From assembly GCA_002335605.1 (NCBI GenBank), contig BEDY01000003.1, positions 1,054,001 through 1,118,000 of the forward strand: a stretch of 64,000 nucleotides of DNA, given 5' to 3'. The notes under the pieces are model-generated. The model had not been told where the DNA came from, ran no database searches, and saw only the letters and a list, made by a program, of their open reading frames with translations. Shown in pieces: positions 44,524 to 56,129 of the stretch. A program made the position numbers and the translations under genes. How positions within the stretch are numbered: the first letter of the stretch is position 1; each line of letters opens with the position of its first letter. This DNA is from Prillingera fragicola. Its lineage: Eukaryota; Basidiomycota; Tremellomycetes; Trichosporonales; Trichosporonaceae.

Positions 44524-47500
44524 CTACAGCTTGAAGAGGAAGCCGAGCTGATGTGTTAGTGAGACTCAGTCACGGCCACTTACATCCTCAACAGTAAGCT
44601 TGCCGAGAGCGGCATCGGGGTCGCGACTGAGAGCAGCGTCGGTCATGGCCAGCTTTTTCGCCTGGAGTTGCACGATCTGATCTTCGATCGAGTCTTCGAC
44701 GACGAGTTTGACGACCTTGACGGAACGCTTCTGGCCGAGACGGTGGATGCGGTCCATGGCCTGGTACTCGACTGAAGGATTCCACTGGACTGTTAGCGGG
44801 TGCTGACGCTGCATACGTACCCAAGAGTCCATCATGAAGACCATGCTTGCTTCCGTCAGGTTCTGAAGAGGTCAGTTGACTAATAGCTGGGGAGATACGC
44901 ACAAGAGCGACTCCTCCTGCCTTCAGAGAGATGAGGAAGACGGTGACGCCAGTGTTTTTCACTGCGATGTCAGTTGAGGTATGCCATGCTACTCACTGAA
45001 ATGCTGAATCGTGGCATCGCGCTGCTGAGGTGTCATGCCACCCTCCAGACGGCAAATCTGATAGTTAGGTCGACCCTTGACGCAGCAAACTCACGTTGAA
45101 GCCAGCGCGCTGGAGACGGAACGCAATGAGATCGAGAAAGCTGACAAATTGCGAGCTGGGGTTAGCCCTGTAACCTTCCGAGCACTTACAAGACGAGTGA
45201 CTTGATCGTGCAGTCCTCGCGGCGCAGCTTCTCCAGCTCCTCGACAAGTGCTTCCAACTTGGACGACGAGCGCCAGTTCTGTACCATGTCAGTCCGGCTA
45301 CCTTAGCACACGTACGTCGAGATTGAGTCGTGACAGAATTCCCTGGCGGGCTCGCTTGCCCTCGGTATCTACTTCTATCGCTTCTTGCTCAAGGTCGATG
45401 GAAATGTCAATGTGGCAGACCGGGCACTCGGGCTGGTGGCCACGGAGTTGCTGCACCTCGAGGTACTGGCGGATGCACTCGCGGTCAAAGACATGCTTGC
45501 ACGCAGAGACGATAGCATCTTCAGCCTGCAACCTGTTAGTGTGAAAATAGAGGTCTGGCACGAACGGTATCATTGCAGATGCGGCACACTGTGCCTTCGT
45601 TGACAGCCTGGCCCAGTGAACTGCTCTTGGAACGCAGCACGAGATCAGGGTGACAGGCCATTTGGCGCACTGGCGAGCATGAGTATTTCGAAAATTAGTC
45701 AGAATTAGTCAGACGTACTTCGAGTGATGAGCGAGAAGATGTTCGAGTAGTCTACGCTTGTTAGGTCATGCTGCCACTGCAAACTCACTATTGAGCACCG
45801 TTCCCTGATCAAGGTATGTGTCGAACTCGCGCTTTGCGTTGGTAAAGAGACTCATGTAAAGCTCCTTCTCAGGCGGCGAGAAGAAGTCACGACGAACGAC
45901 AATAGTGCGTGGTGGAAGACCCAGGTCATCGGCACGTTCCAGCTTGGTACGACTATGCGGTTAGCAAGTGGCAAAGAGTGGACACAAACCGAAGCATCAT
46001 GCGGTCGAGAAGAATCTTGAGTTTCTTAAAGGCAGTCTTGCCAGGACCGCCTTCCTCGATGCCGTAGCGAGCAATGGGTGTGAGGATCTGTGCATCAGAC
46101 TCGGCCATGCGTGTGGCTCACCTCCGAGTTCCAGAGGGACACATGGTCCATTGGCTTGTGGCCACAGTCATCACAGGTCCTGCGGTTGGAGAACTAGCGT
46201 CAGCACAGCAACTGCAGAGGGCAACCTACCTGCCAGTGAAGAGACTTGCAGGGGCATTTCTTGCAGAAGTAGTAACTGCAGATCAGCTTTGTTCCTAGAC
46301 ACGGAGAAGTTCCTCACCTGAATGGGTCTGCACCGAGGAACCGGACGAGCGAGTAGAGCTCTCCAACGCGGTTCTGCAGAGGCGTTCCGGAAAGGCACCA
46401 GCGGTACTTGGCTTGGAGAGCAAATGCGGCTTTAGCTGCATTTGTCGAGCGCTCTTTAATGTTGTGTGCTTCATCAAGGATGACACTAGTGGTCAGCGCT
46501 ACATGTAGAGAGAGAGAACCTACCGGTACCACTCGAACGTGTGCATGGGGCTTTTCTCTTTGATAATCAAATCTCCTTTCTTGAATCCACGCTGTTGACG
46601 ACGGAAAGAGGCTTCGAGAGTTCCGTAAGATACAAGCACCTGTTAATTAGACAGCAGTCATTTGGGGGTCCGCAATAACTCACAACGTCAAACTTCTGCA
46701 GCTGCGACGCCTTCATGCGTCCTGAACCGTGCCAGAGACAAACAGAAAAGCCCTCGGCGTGCGTCTCAATTTCGTGTTTCCATTGCATCAGAGCAACAAC
46801 AGGGGCGACGACGAGGGCCGGCTTTTGGCGAGGCTCTGACAGGAGCAGGGCAATCGTTTGAATACTGGCGCAAGTCAGCTCAGACGTGCACACGGCAAAC
46901 CTACGTTTTTCCCATTCCCATTTCGTCGGCCAGCATGCCTCCTGCCCAGGGGCCTTCTTCTTGCTTTTTCATCCAATAGAGGCTCTCTTTCTGGAAAGGA
47001 AGGAGGGTGAGCTTGAGCGAGGGATGAGCCTCCATAGGCACTGGCTTGACAGGTACAACGTTAGCCTCGAGATCACCCCAGGCGTCCACAAGGTCGGGGT
47101 GATGCTGCTGGTCAGCATGTCAAGTCGAAGAGGGCTTACCATGCAGAGTCGGATTTGATTCTTCTCGCCTTGAGTGAGCTTGCGGCCCAGCTCTTCCTTG
47201 AGAGTGTCTTCCTTGGCCCGAATAATCGTTTTCTCCTCGCTTTGACGCAGCAGCTCAGCATCATAATCTTCCGCCTCCTGGATCGCGCCTTCCGAGAGTT
47301 CATCGCTATCATAGTCATCAGAGAAACTCTCCTCGTCCGAAGGAATGGCGACTGGCGTCGAGGAGCCAGAGATAGGAGAGGGCAGGGGCGAACCTGAAGC
47401 AGCAGAGTTTGGCGTCGACGAACCACCAGCCGCCTGGGCCCGAACTGTAACATTAGTACTTGAAAGAAAGCACACTCACGTTCAGCAGCGCGAGCCATGG

Positions 47501-48317
47501 CGGACCGACGAGGGGTTGAGCTCTTCGAGAGCTTGCCTCCCTTGCCGCCCACGGCTTGGGCCTTGGATGAGCTCGAGGTCGCGCGCTTGCGCTTGGCCGG
47601 AGTGGAGCTTGAGCTCGAGCTGGAGCCACGCTTTTGCTTGCCGTTGCTTTCACGCGCAGACTCCCTGAGGGCTTGACGAAGTTGCGCCTCCTCATCGTCG
47701 CTGTTCATGGCATAGTCAAAGTCATCGTCGTCGTCGTCGTCGCTCTCCACCGCCTTCTTGCGACGAGCTGCAGTCTTGCCCTTTCCATGACTGGGAGTAA
47801 AGTCATCATCATCGTCATCAGAAGACACGGCATATTTGGGTTTGCGGGCGCGACTAGCGCGTGTTGGCGGTGAGGCCTTCTTGGGTATGTCCTCGTCCGT
47901 TATAGTCGCGTCAGAGTCGATCATGATGATATCCGGCTTGAGATCAACGGGCTCCTGCTTGAGACCCGAGGAGCGCGTCGGACGCGAGGCCGCCAGAGTA
48001 AGGTTGTCGGCGCTGGTCGTCTTCTCAGTCGAAAGCTTGGAGCGAGCTACAGGAGCGGTGAAGCCATTGCGGTCTGGTGTGATGGGGCCGGTAGGAGCTG
48101 CAGGGTGTGTCAACGTGTCGTTCATGTCTCTGGATCTCTGGCTCCTACCTTTGCGTTTCCCCAGCCTCGAGGCAGGAGTTGGGCGGGTGATACCCATCTT
48201 GTCGTCCTCGTCGACCTCAATATCAGAGGTGTCGGTGGAGGCAGATGTTGGGTCGAGAGGTGGTGGGGACTGGGGAACGGGCCTGGCGACACGCGTCGAG
48301 CGCCGAGCAGTGCTCAT
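44524..48317 (-). CDS. RAD16: RAD16, Snf2-family ATPase with embedded RING finger
   Basis: Global-genome nucleotide excision repair factor. Assembled as 21 exons: 48317-48149, 48097-47480, 47444-47140, 47104-46905, 46864-46684, 46639-46524, 46485-46318, 46275-46230, 46193-46122, 46087-45990, 45952-45789, 45751-45719, 45669-45566, 45525-45316, 45278-45190, 45155-45095, 45057-44997, 44961-44903, 44862-44821, 44784-44584, 44547-44524; 1,006 residues. An acidic, Ser-rich N-terminal 340 residues precede the ATPase: [28 protein letters not shown] and [19 protein letters not shown] Rad16-specific Cys-rich insert ([24 protein letters not shown]) and a C3HC4 RING ([20 protein letters not shown]) follow, then [11 protein letters not shown] and the Rad16-type end GKLTVEDLGFLFKL. 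The first intron (48148-48098) is 51 nt and in frame, so it may be coding. Confidence 0.94.
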
Positions 48318-48728
48318 GATTGTTGAGCGTTGCAGCTGCGGTATCAGGTGGGGCGCAAGTGCAAAGGAAGGGCGTGGGTTGAAAAGGTGTTGGACCACAC
48401 AGCGTGGTTGACTGGACCGCTCACGTCACTGTTGATCAAAGGTTATGAATTCAGGGACAGGTCCAGACTTTTATCTGCCCCCAGCGCCACCAGACTACCA
48501 TGCACACGCGTGCACACGGTGCACACGGCTGCCGCTCTGGCCGCTGGCCTGCTCTGCATGATATGGGCATTGGACGACGATGCTGTCACAACAAGATGTA
48601 CATTATATGCTAAGTATGTAGGAGGTCGGAGTAGCACAGCGATAGTAGCTGCAAAAGTGATATGTAGGTCTGGTTGCTCAATAGTACCTGTTTCGTCAGT
48701 CTCCGGGTCGCTGGTGTGGTTGCTTGAC
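48318..48728. promoter_or_regulatory. RAD16 upstream region with an ACGCGT box
   Basis: 411 bp between the RAD16 start and the ERF4-like stop. One ACGCGT at 48506-48511 lies inside a GCACACGCGTGC palindrome, 190 bp before the RAD16 ATG. Single occurrences of this hexamer are expected by chance in a GC-rich window, so the call is weak. Confidence 0.3.
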
Positions 48729-49763
48729 TCACTCAATCTCGAGCTGCGCGATGTCAGTAACAGCAAGATAACGAATGCAGCAAGCAAACTCACATATTGC
48801 AAAGCGACGTCACGCGGGGAAAGGACATTCAACCCAGCCGGGTTGAAGACGGAGTCATTCGCCTCGCGAATGATCTGCTCTGCGCGCAGCAGTTCCTGCC
48901 ACTGTCAGATGTCTAGACTTGATAAGCGGATGAACCCCACGCACCTTTTCAAAATGACTGGTACGCCAGAGCAGACTCGTCCACCAGGTTAAGACTGCAA
49001 TCAGATTGTCCGTGATGGCTCCGGAGACCGAGTACGCCTCCTCCAGAGGGCTATTGATCGACTCGACAAACGACTGGAAGGCAGCAGGGGCAATTCGCGA
49101 CTCTAGCTCCATAGGGAACACGGTCGAGAACCTAGTCGCGTGAGCACTGTATATGAGAGTAATCGGCAGACTCACTGGCAGATGTCTCCAAGTGACCAGT
49201 CGCGCTCAACACGGACGATTTCCTTGGGAAGATCGCGTCCGATAACGCCTGTTGTTGGCTGTCCGTAGTAGGTATCATTTGGGACGCCAGCCTGGGGCAC
49301 ACTAGACCTTGGCGCGCTGCACAGTCAGTACAGCGTTCTTGAACCATCAACAGACAACTCACCCATGGCCTCCGCGCCAACCCGCCAAATCACCCTGCAC
49401 TTTCTCTTCCCATCTCGAGAGCTTTCGAGGAACATCGGGACCTTCCCTGTATGGCGCTGCGTGTCCGTTCGTAGATCCATTTGGTGTCCCATTGACCGAG
49501 AAACGCGCCCCCGCGGTGCTTCGAGGGGTCTGGGCCGACAGAGGACGCGGTGGGCCCGAGGGTGTGGCTGAGAGAGAGGATGCAGGCCGAGAAGATGCTG
49601 ACCGCCCATCAGCCGACGGCGGCGCGAGATTAGGGTTTGCGATGGACTGATAATACGCTGCTCCAGGCTGATGCAACGATCCGGGCGGCGACGGTGTTGC
49701 CGATATGGCTGGCCGCATGAAAGGGTGGTTCCCGGGTGGAGAGGGCATGGTGGCAAGAGCCAT
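48729..49763 (-). CDS. ERF4: ERF4 / Golgin A7-type palmitoyltransferase cofactor
   Basis: The partner subunit of a DHHC palmitoyltransferase (Erf2-Erf4), which lipidates Ras at the ER/Golgi. Five exons: 49763-49363, 49316-49176, 49131-48945, 48895-48794, 48743-48729; 281 residues. A Pro/Ser/Gly-rich N-terminal 135 residues precede the Erf4 domain: FSTVFPMELESRIAPAAFQ, SFVESINSPLEEAYSV, a hydrophobic WWTSLLWRTSHFEK and LRAEQIIREANDSVFNPAGL, then LSPRDVALQYLEIE at the very end. The last exon is 15 nt (Leu-Glu-Ile-Glu-stop); reading through the intron instead gives an uncharacteristic tail. The ordered domain is shorter than a DHHC enzyme and has no DHHC motif, consistent with a cofactor. Confidence 0.85.
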
Positions 49764-50503
49764 GGGCGCGAGACGAGGGTTTGGCTTGAGCGTGTGGGAG
49801 CGATGTGAAAACGGCGTGGCTATGCACGCATGAATGGTAGACGATGCGACGTGAACAATGTAGTCTGTTGGTGTGAAGAGAGTGAAACGGACGCGGCAAA
49901 CACAGACAGGCCACAAGGAGGGGTCAAAGCGTTCACCGTGTGCCCAGGCACGGGGACATCCACGGGCCACGGGAAGCTGTTTTCCTAACACCCAGGCGCT
50001 TTGCCTCAAGCAGCTCCCGAAGTCTGAGGTCCTGATTGCTCGTCTTCACCAACCTCTGTAGGCTGTAGGAACTCCGTTGTGTAGAGAAATACACTTGTGG
50101 ACGATGATATCAGTAGTTCTGTACCGTGTTTCGTTCGGTGGCGAGAGGATGATTTTACGATTAGTATCGTGACTGGAACTTCGTTCTCTTTGGACGGCGA
50201 GGTACCGAAGCCCGATCGCTATCCTAATGTCTCTGCCGAGGGATATGACAACTCCCTGTGTTGATGCTAGGGCCTTTGCAATTTGCAGATTGCAGGACGA
50301 GTAAGGACATGATGGGACGCGGATGACAGAACACACTTCTGGATATGGGCTCATGGGCTCATACTTCGGCCATGTTGAACAGATCATAATCCACCAGTGA
50401 GCAAAACGCACTGCCCAGCATACATGCCGTGTTCAAGCATACCGTTGCTACTAGATACATGAAGTGAAGACCGCTCCGGAATAATGCCACTACTCCTCAA
50501 CAT
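49764..50503. other. Spacer upstream of the ERF4-type gene
   Basis: 740 bp between the ERF4-type start and the peroxidase stop. It is open in the ERF4 frame back to 50009, but without a convincing sequence. No RNA gene or repeat recognised. Confidence 0.4.
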
Positions 50504-51333
50504 CTAGAGGAGCGTCTCAATCTCCTTGCGAAGCGCGTTGGGCGTCGTAGTGGGGGGATACCGACCGACAACAATGCCCTCCTTGTTAACGAGCCACTTT
50601 GTAAAGTTCCTGCACAGCCAAAGGTGAATGTGATCATCAGTGAGACGAAGAGGAGGCGACCGTCAGCGAGGGTCTTTGCAGTCCGTCCATCCGACCTACC
50701 ACTTGACCGAGGTGGTGCCACCAATACCGCCAGTGCCCGTGCCCTTCTGGGACTTGAGCCAGGCAAAGACCTCGTTCATCTCCGCTCCGTTAACGTGAGA
50801 CTGGGCAGTCAGCGATCTGTTGACGTCCCGCACGGATGCGCACCTTCTTCGCAAGGGGAAAGGTCACGCCATGGTTGACCTGGCAAAAGCTAGCAATGTC
50901 CTCGTCGGTTCCGGGCTCCTGTCCACCAAACTCGTTAGACGGGAAGCCGATGACCTCGAGACCCTTGTCGTGGTACTCTTTGTACACCTCCTCGAGGCCG
51001 GTGTACTGGGCTGGGGCAGGTCAGTCATCTGCAACCACTCTGGAGCGTCACAACATACGGGTGAAGCCACTGCATTGAGTCAGTATCACTACGAGCCATC
51101 CAGCTGTCAGACCTACCACTTGGATGCAGTGTTCACGATAAGGACGACCTTGCCCTTGAATTCGGCCTGATGTATCAGTCCGAGACAGAGGCTACCCGGT
51201 TATCGCCGCCACTCACAAAGTCAAGAACCTTGTCCTTGCCTGGAAGCTGCGCTTTGAGGTCGTAGAAGGACTTGGTAGCCGCATCCTTGGGGAGGGTCTC
51301 GTAGCCGAGAGCAGAGCGTACTGAACTGAACAT
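50504..51333 (-). CDS. GPX3: Glutathione peroxidase (thiol peroxidase, Hyr1/Gpx3 type)
   Basis: Reduces H2O2 and lipid hydroperoxides; the fungal Cys form usually works with thioredoxin and can signal to Yap1-type factors. Six exons: 51333-51217, 51166-51117, micro-exon 51069-51059, 51010-50844, 50800-50700, 50609-50504; 183 residues. Peroxidatic Cys56 sits in NTASKCGFTPQY; its TGT codon is split by an intron, and the next exon is only 11 nt. Gln90 (FGGQEPG) and Trp in KWNFTKWL complete the catalytic set. Cys102 in [12 protein letters not shown] corresponds to the resolving Cys. The usual FPCNQF segment is FPSNEF here. The N-terminal 30 residues exceed the shortest homologues and may be a targeting sequence. 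The 90-nt intron 5 is longer than its neighbours. Confidence 0.92.
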
Positions 51334-51892
51334 TGTCGAGCAGGATGAGGTAGAATGAAGAATGTTGCAGTGTTGACAAAGGCATTCGATCATGGTCGCT
51401 CAGGCGCCGTAAAGGTCGGAGCCACGAACCGTCGCACCTCCACCCTCCACCAAACCATGACTCATACAGAACGGTGGCGGCCGAGTGGCGTCATTTTTCA
51501 GATGGTACGAGACAGCCATTAACATTCGGCAGTGCCGAGGCCGACGGCTACGAGTCCAGCGACTGGCAGCTGGCAGCCGCGATTACGTTGTCATTGACAC
51601 AGTGCGAACCTTGGGGCTGCACCTGTAGCGGCAGTAGTGAGGGAGGGAGGAACCTCATATCCTTATCGTGCCTGCCCCTTTGTGGGCGGAAATATTATCA
51701 GAAGAGAACCGCTTGCCGCCTGGATTCTATGGTGACTGATGCATACACTACGTCTACAGGATGGAAACTGGCACATTGTCTGGCAGCTCAAGATAAATAT
51801 TGCACTCTAGTCCGTGGAGAATGGGAAATGACCCGCCAATGTGCCCGAAAGTCTTGTCGTTGACAACAAACCCCGTCGCTCTACGACCCCGT
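51334..51892. other. Spacer upstream of the glutathione peroxidase
   Basis: 559 bp between the peroxidase start and the DBP3 stop, both on the minus strand. It should hold the peroxidase promoter. I see no clear stress-element cluster, RNA gene or repeat. Confidence 0.4.
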
Positions 51893-53647
51893 CTAGTCAA
51901 AGGTGATCTTGGTGGCCTTGGGAGCGTCACCGACGTCCTTGAAGAACGAACCGTAGGCACCGTGCTCTAGAAACCTTGTCAGCAATGATCAACAATGAAA
52001 CGCAGACGACTTACCCTTCTTCTTGATGGTCGAGGGGAAACGGTCCATCTCTTTGGGCACCTCGGCGCCAGCATCACGCAGGACGCGCATGAACTCGCCA
52101 GCAAGCGACTTCTCGTGGTTCTCACCAGTGAAGAAGGTGACAGCCTTTCCAGTCTTGCCGGCACGACCGGTACGGCCGCAACGGTGGACAAAGTCCTCGG
52201 TGGTGAGGGGGAAGGTGACGTTGATGACGAGGGAGACATCAGGAATGTCAAGACCACGCGCCGCGACATCGGTGGCAACGAGAACGTTGACGCTACCGTC
52301 CTTGAAGGCCTCGAGAGCCTTGAAGCGGTCATTCTGGTTCATGTCACCGTGGAGAGCACCAACGTTGTAACCAGCGCGACGGATGGTGTACTCGAGGCGC
52401 TGAGCCTCCTTCTTGTAGAGGCCAAACACGAGGACACGCTGTCCGGGGTGCGACTTGAGGTGATTGCGCAGGTGGGAGGTGAGGCGAGCGTCCTTGTCGC
52501 GGGGGTTGTCGAAAACCTCAACGATCTGGGTAATCCGCTTGTTGGCAGAGAGCTCGTCCGAGCCGACAGTGACCTTGATCGAGTCGGTAAGGAAAGTCGA
52601 GGCAAGGCGACGGACAGACTCGGGCCAGGTGGCCGAGAACATGACAGTCTGGCGTCCACCAGAGTGCTCGGGGCAGTGGGCAATGATGCGGCGAATGTCG
52701 TTCTCGAAACCGGCATCGAGCATACGGTCAGCCTCATCGAGGACGAGGTAGCTGATGCCAGAGAGGTCGAGGTCACCAGAGTCGGCGAGGTCGAGAGTAC
52801 GACCAGGGGTACCGACAACGATGCGGACACCGTCGGCGCGGAGAGTGGCAATCTGCTCATGCTTGCCAACACCTCCGAAGAGTGCAACGGCACCAATACC
52901 GGCACCCTTGCCGAGCTTGACAAGAGTGTCAAAGCTCTGCTGGGCAAGCTCACGGGTGGGAGCAAGGACGAGCATCGCGAGCTTGCCCTTGCCCTTCTTG
53001 CCAGGGGCGGGAAGGTTGGACAGAGCCTCCACACCGGGAACACCGAATGCGAGGGTCTTTCCCGAACCAGTCTCGGCGATACCCACGACATCGCGCTTGG
53101 CGAGAAGAGGAGGCCACGAGACGGACTGGATAGGGGTTGGCTTGGGGAAGCCGGAGAGGAACTTTGTGATGGCGTCGTTGACGGGCAGGGTGGACATGGT
53201 AAGGTGAGGGGGGAAGAGAGCGGGCTCGAGGGTGATACCCTGCTCCGCGAGGTAGGCCTTGTCGGCGGCGGTGAACTCGGCAGGCGCAGGCGTGCTGGCG
53301 CCCGAAGTAGACGTTGATGCCTCCGAGGCAGCTGCAGCGGCCTTGAGCTTCTTGAGCTGCTTCTTCGAGAGGGCAGGCGCAACCTCTCCCTCAGCAGGAG
53401 TGCCGACCACAGTCTCGGCAGGGGTCGAGTCTCCAGTAACGGCAGGAGTTGACTCGCCGGACTTGGACTTCTTCTTCTTCTTAGGCTCCTCGCTGGCGTC
53501 GTCGCGTGCGCGCTTCTTGTCGGTGGGGGCAGCATCGTCGCCGGCGGCAGCGGCAGCTTCGGCCTTGGCGGCCTTGCGGGCACGCTTCTCCTCCTTCTGC
53601 TTGCGGCGCTCCTCCTTGCTAAGCTTGATCTCGGTGTCGACACTCAT
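51893..53647 (-). CDS. DBP3: DEAD-box RNA helicase DBP3
   Basis: A nucleolar helicase of pre-60S ribosome assembly. Two exons, 53647-52015 and 51966-51893; 568 residues. The first 130 residues are a Lys/Glu/Ala-rich, nucleolar-type low-complexity region. Helicase motifs in order: PTPIQS (Q motif), AETGSGKT (191-198), PTRELA, GGVGK, TPGR, DEAD (304-307), [13 protein letters not shown] and HRCGRTGR. The short last exon gives [20 protein letters not shown] then ITFD, the C-terminal signature of Dbp3 that separates it from Dbp2 and Ded1. The intron (52014-51967) joins KKK to EHGAYG in frame. It is next to eL31, another ribosome gene, on the same strand. Confidence 0.93.
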
Positions 53648-54092
53648 TGTGTTGGATGGTTGATGGAGCAACAGCAGTGGCGATTCAAGTTCGTTTACAT
53701 GCACCAGCAGGTTTTTGGTGCCTGGCCAAAAAATCTGCTCTGGCCCCGCGCTCCGGCCACTACTCATTCCCCACAGCTCGGCGCGCGGTGCATGGAGTGC
53801 CCGCTTCAGCGCTCCGTCGGCTTCGTCGAGCATGCCGTATTGCAGCGCAGCGGTCGTGCAGGCGCTCAAAAGTATCACCAGCTCAACTGGATTCACAATC
53901 GCGTCCAAAAATCAACGGGCAGCACCATCAGTCCGTGTCCCCATCCAAATCGCGTTTTCTCCAGCTTCTCCGCTCCAACGAACGTAATGCAACAACTGTT
54001 CCATTTGCGCGTCCAAGCATGGTACACGGCTGAGAAATGTCATGACGCAGGGCTACAGCCTACACCCCCGTCACCCCAATCACACCCAGTGT
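53648..54092. other. DBP3 upstream spacer
   Basis: 445 bp between the DBP3 start and the eL31 stop. It is open in the DBP3 frame to 53908, but lacks the family's N-terminal composition. Nothing else recognised. Confidence 0.4.
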
Positions 54093-54935
54093 CTACTCCT
54101 CGTCGCCCTCAACGACAACGGTCTCAAGACCCTTGAACGAGGTGACGCCCTCGACAACCGAGGCAACAACGTAAAGCTTCTCCTTGGCTCCCTCGTCGTC
54201 GTTACGCTTGCGCTCAAGACGGACGCGGACGCGGTTGGGGGGCGAACGGACACCACGGGCCCAGATGGCCTGGTTGAGGCCGGGCGAGACACGGACGTCC
54301 TTGACACCCATCATCTTGCGGGCGAAGTCCTGGACGGCCTGGACACCCTTGGGGGCCTCTGAAACAATGTTAGCGCTGCCAAGATACATTGACATGCGTG
54401 CCGAGGTCCCGCGCAGGTTTGCTCGTCTGTCCAGCTGGACATAGAAAACCATTCACGGGCCTGGAAGCAACTGGACTCACTCTTCTTGAAGCCGAGGTCG
54501 TGGGTGCGCTTGTGGAGGTTGATGGTGTACTCGCGGGTAACGACATCCTGGAGAGCCGAGCGCTGCTTGCGGGTCTGCAATGTTAGTAAAGTTACAAGAG
54601 TCGTCCAGAGGTTGACAGTCGATTACGAAACGACGGATTCCTTTCTCAAGCGACGGTGGGGCGATGGGGGGAAGAGTTTGCGTTCGATGCGCAACACAAT
54701 CCCCCCAGCATCGCACCCAAAGGCTTTGCGAACAGACATCTCGCAGACGGTAGTGCTTAAAGCGATGTCTCACGCGCCGCACCCGCCCAAAGTCTCCTTC
54801 CAGCGTTTCCGTCCCGCAGCTCTGCGTTCTCCTGTGCCCTTCCTCGTCCCCTCTCTTCATCCCTTCTCCTCCACGTCGTGTCGACTCGGACCATGGACTC
54901 GCGAAACTAACCTTGGTGGTGGGCGCCTGGGTCAT
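54093..54935 (-). CDS. RPL31: 60S ribosomal protein eL31
   Basis: A large-subunit protein at the polypeptide exit tunnel. Three exons, 54935-54912, 54574-54481 and 54358-54093; 127 residues, the usual size. The sequence runs MTQAPTTK, then [40 protein letters not shown] and [19 protein letters not shown], ending VVEGDEE, as in fungal eL31. The introns differ from the rest of the window: intron 1 is 337 nt and intron 2 is 122 nt, against a norm near 45. Intron 1 starts eight codons after the ATG, a typical place for a regulatory intron in ribosomal protein genes, and contains a G/C-clamped hairpin. Confidence 0.95.
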
Positions 54936-56129
54936 TGTCAGCAACAAGTCATTTCAACATGGACCGTCCCCCCGTGGGATTCCCCATAATCTCCATCGTC
55001 CCAACGTCGAGCAGAGTACTGGTATTACGCATACGCTCCCCGACGTTGTCGATCTCGATGGCGACGGCGTCCTGGACTCACCATTTTTGTTGCTGTGGAC
55101 CGACTTGACGGATGAAGACGAGCTCAGCACTTGGTTGAGGTCGAAGGCCAGGCTCAGCGAGCGACCACACACCCTGGGCTGCAGCTCTCAACTTGGACCC
55201 TGAAAACGACCTAAACGCCTAACGCCGAGATTTTCGACGAAGCTGTATTATTGTGCCTGATTAATGCCACAAACGTTTTCAGAAATGTGGCCACTTGGTG
55301 GCGAGTGCCTGGAACTGGCACCGGCCGATCAATTGCGACTAGTCTGGACGCGTCTGTGCTCGTCACGACACTGTCAAAAACTTCAGTTGATGAGCATTCG
55401 GTGCGGCCATGGATACGGCTCCGTCGGTCACCGCAGTAAGAGTGCGCTCCATGATCGCTACGATGCCCATTGAGCTGCCGATGTCACTACTACCAATCTA
55501 ACGCTCGTTGTCCTTTGGCCTTTGGAATTTTAATCAAGGGGCCTGCAGTCACCAAGATCCAGGGAAGCCGTGGCCAGCGCGTCTAGCTGATCACTTCCTC
55601 TCCTCTGCCACCAACTGGTCAAATCAACGGTTATTGCGGGGCCACCTTTGCAAAACTATGCATGCCTGTAGAGCTCAAGCCTCCTCACACTGTGGTAGAT
55701 ACACGGGCTGTACGGCGGTGTCCGTTACCGAATTATTTCCATGGGGACGCCGAGATGGCCCGCGTTTGGCCGCACGTATCACGGCGGCTCTAATTGTGCC
55801 GAACCGGCTCTGTACGGCTCACGCCTTGGCTGCTTTCGGGTGCACGAGCTAAACCAGGACCGCTTCGACCACAAAATGTTATCCTGAACTTTTTACTTGC
55901 TCGCTTCATAGCGTATAGTGGCAGAGCCTGCGGGCCCAGGGGCATTATTTCACGCGCTGGCGCGCGCTGTCGTGCTGGCTATTGACCCATTGGGCAATGA
56001 TCCCCCCGCAATGCACCGCCGATTGGCCTCCGCCCTGGTATGAAGTCCACCGTTAGCTACTGGAGTGGGGGTGCAAGATTTATGGATCAACTGTGTCTTG
56101 GCATCGTCCTTCTCCCCATCGCTTTCACA
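54936..56129. other. Divergent intergenic region eL31 / desaturase
   Basis: 1.2 kb between two divergent, probably highly expressed genes. A CCAAT box (as ATTGG) lies near 56024, about 105 bp before the desaturase ATG, and one ACGCGT lies at 55348-55353. Several open frames of 60-110 codons exist but none resembles a protein family. No tRNA or other RNA recognised. Confidence 0.4.

Noticed and set aside
45152..45157. Reading Rad5 instead of Rad16 for the Snf2-RING protein
   Set aside because: No HIRAN domain is visible, and the Cys-rich insert plus the GKLTVEDLGFLF end match Rad16.
51995..53317. 440-codon plus-strand open frame opposite DBP3
   Set aside because: It lies entirely antisense to a helicase with all motifs intact and mirrors its codon usage; no family motif.
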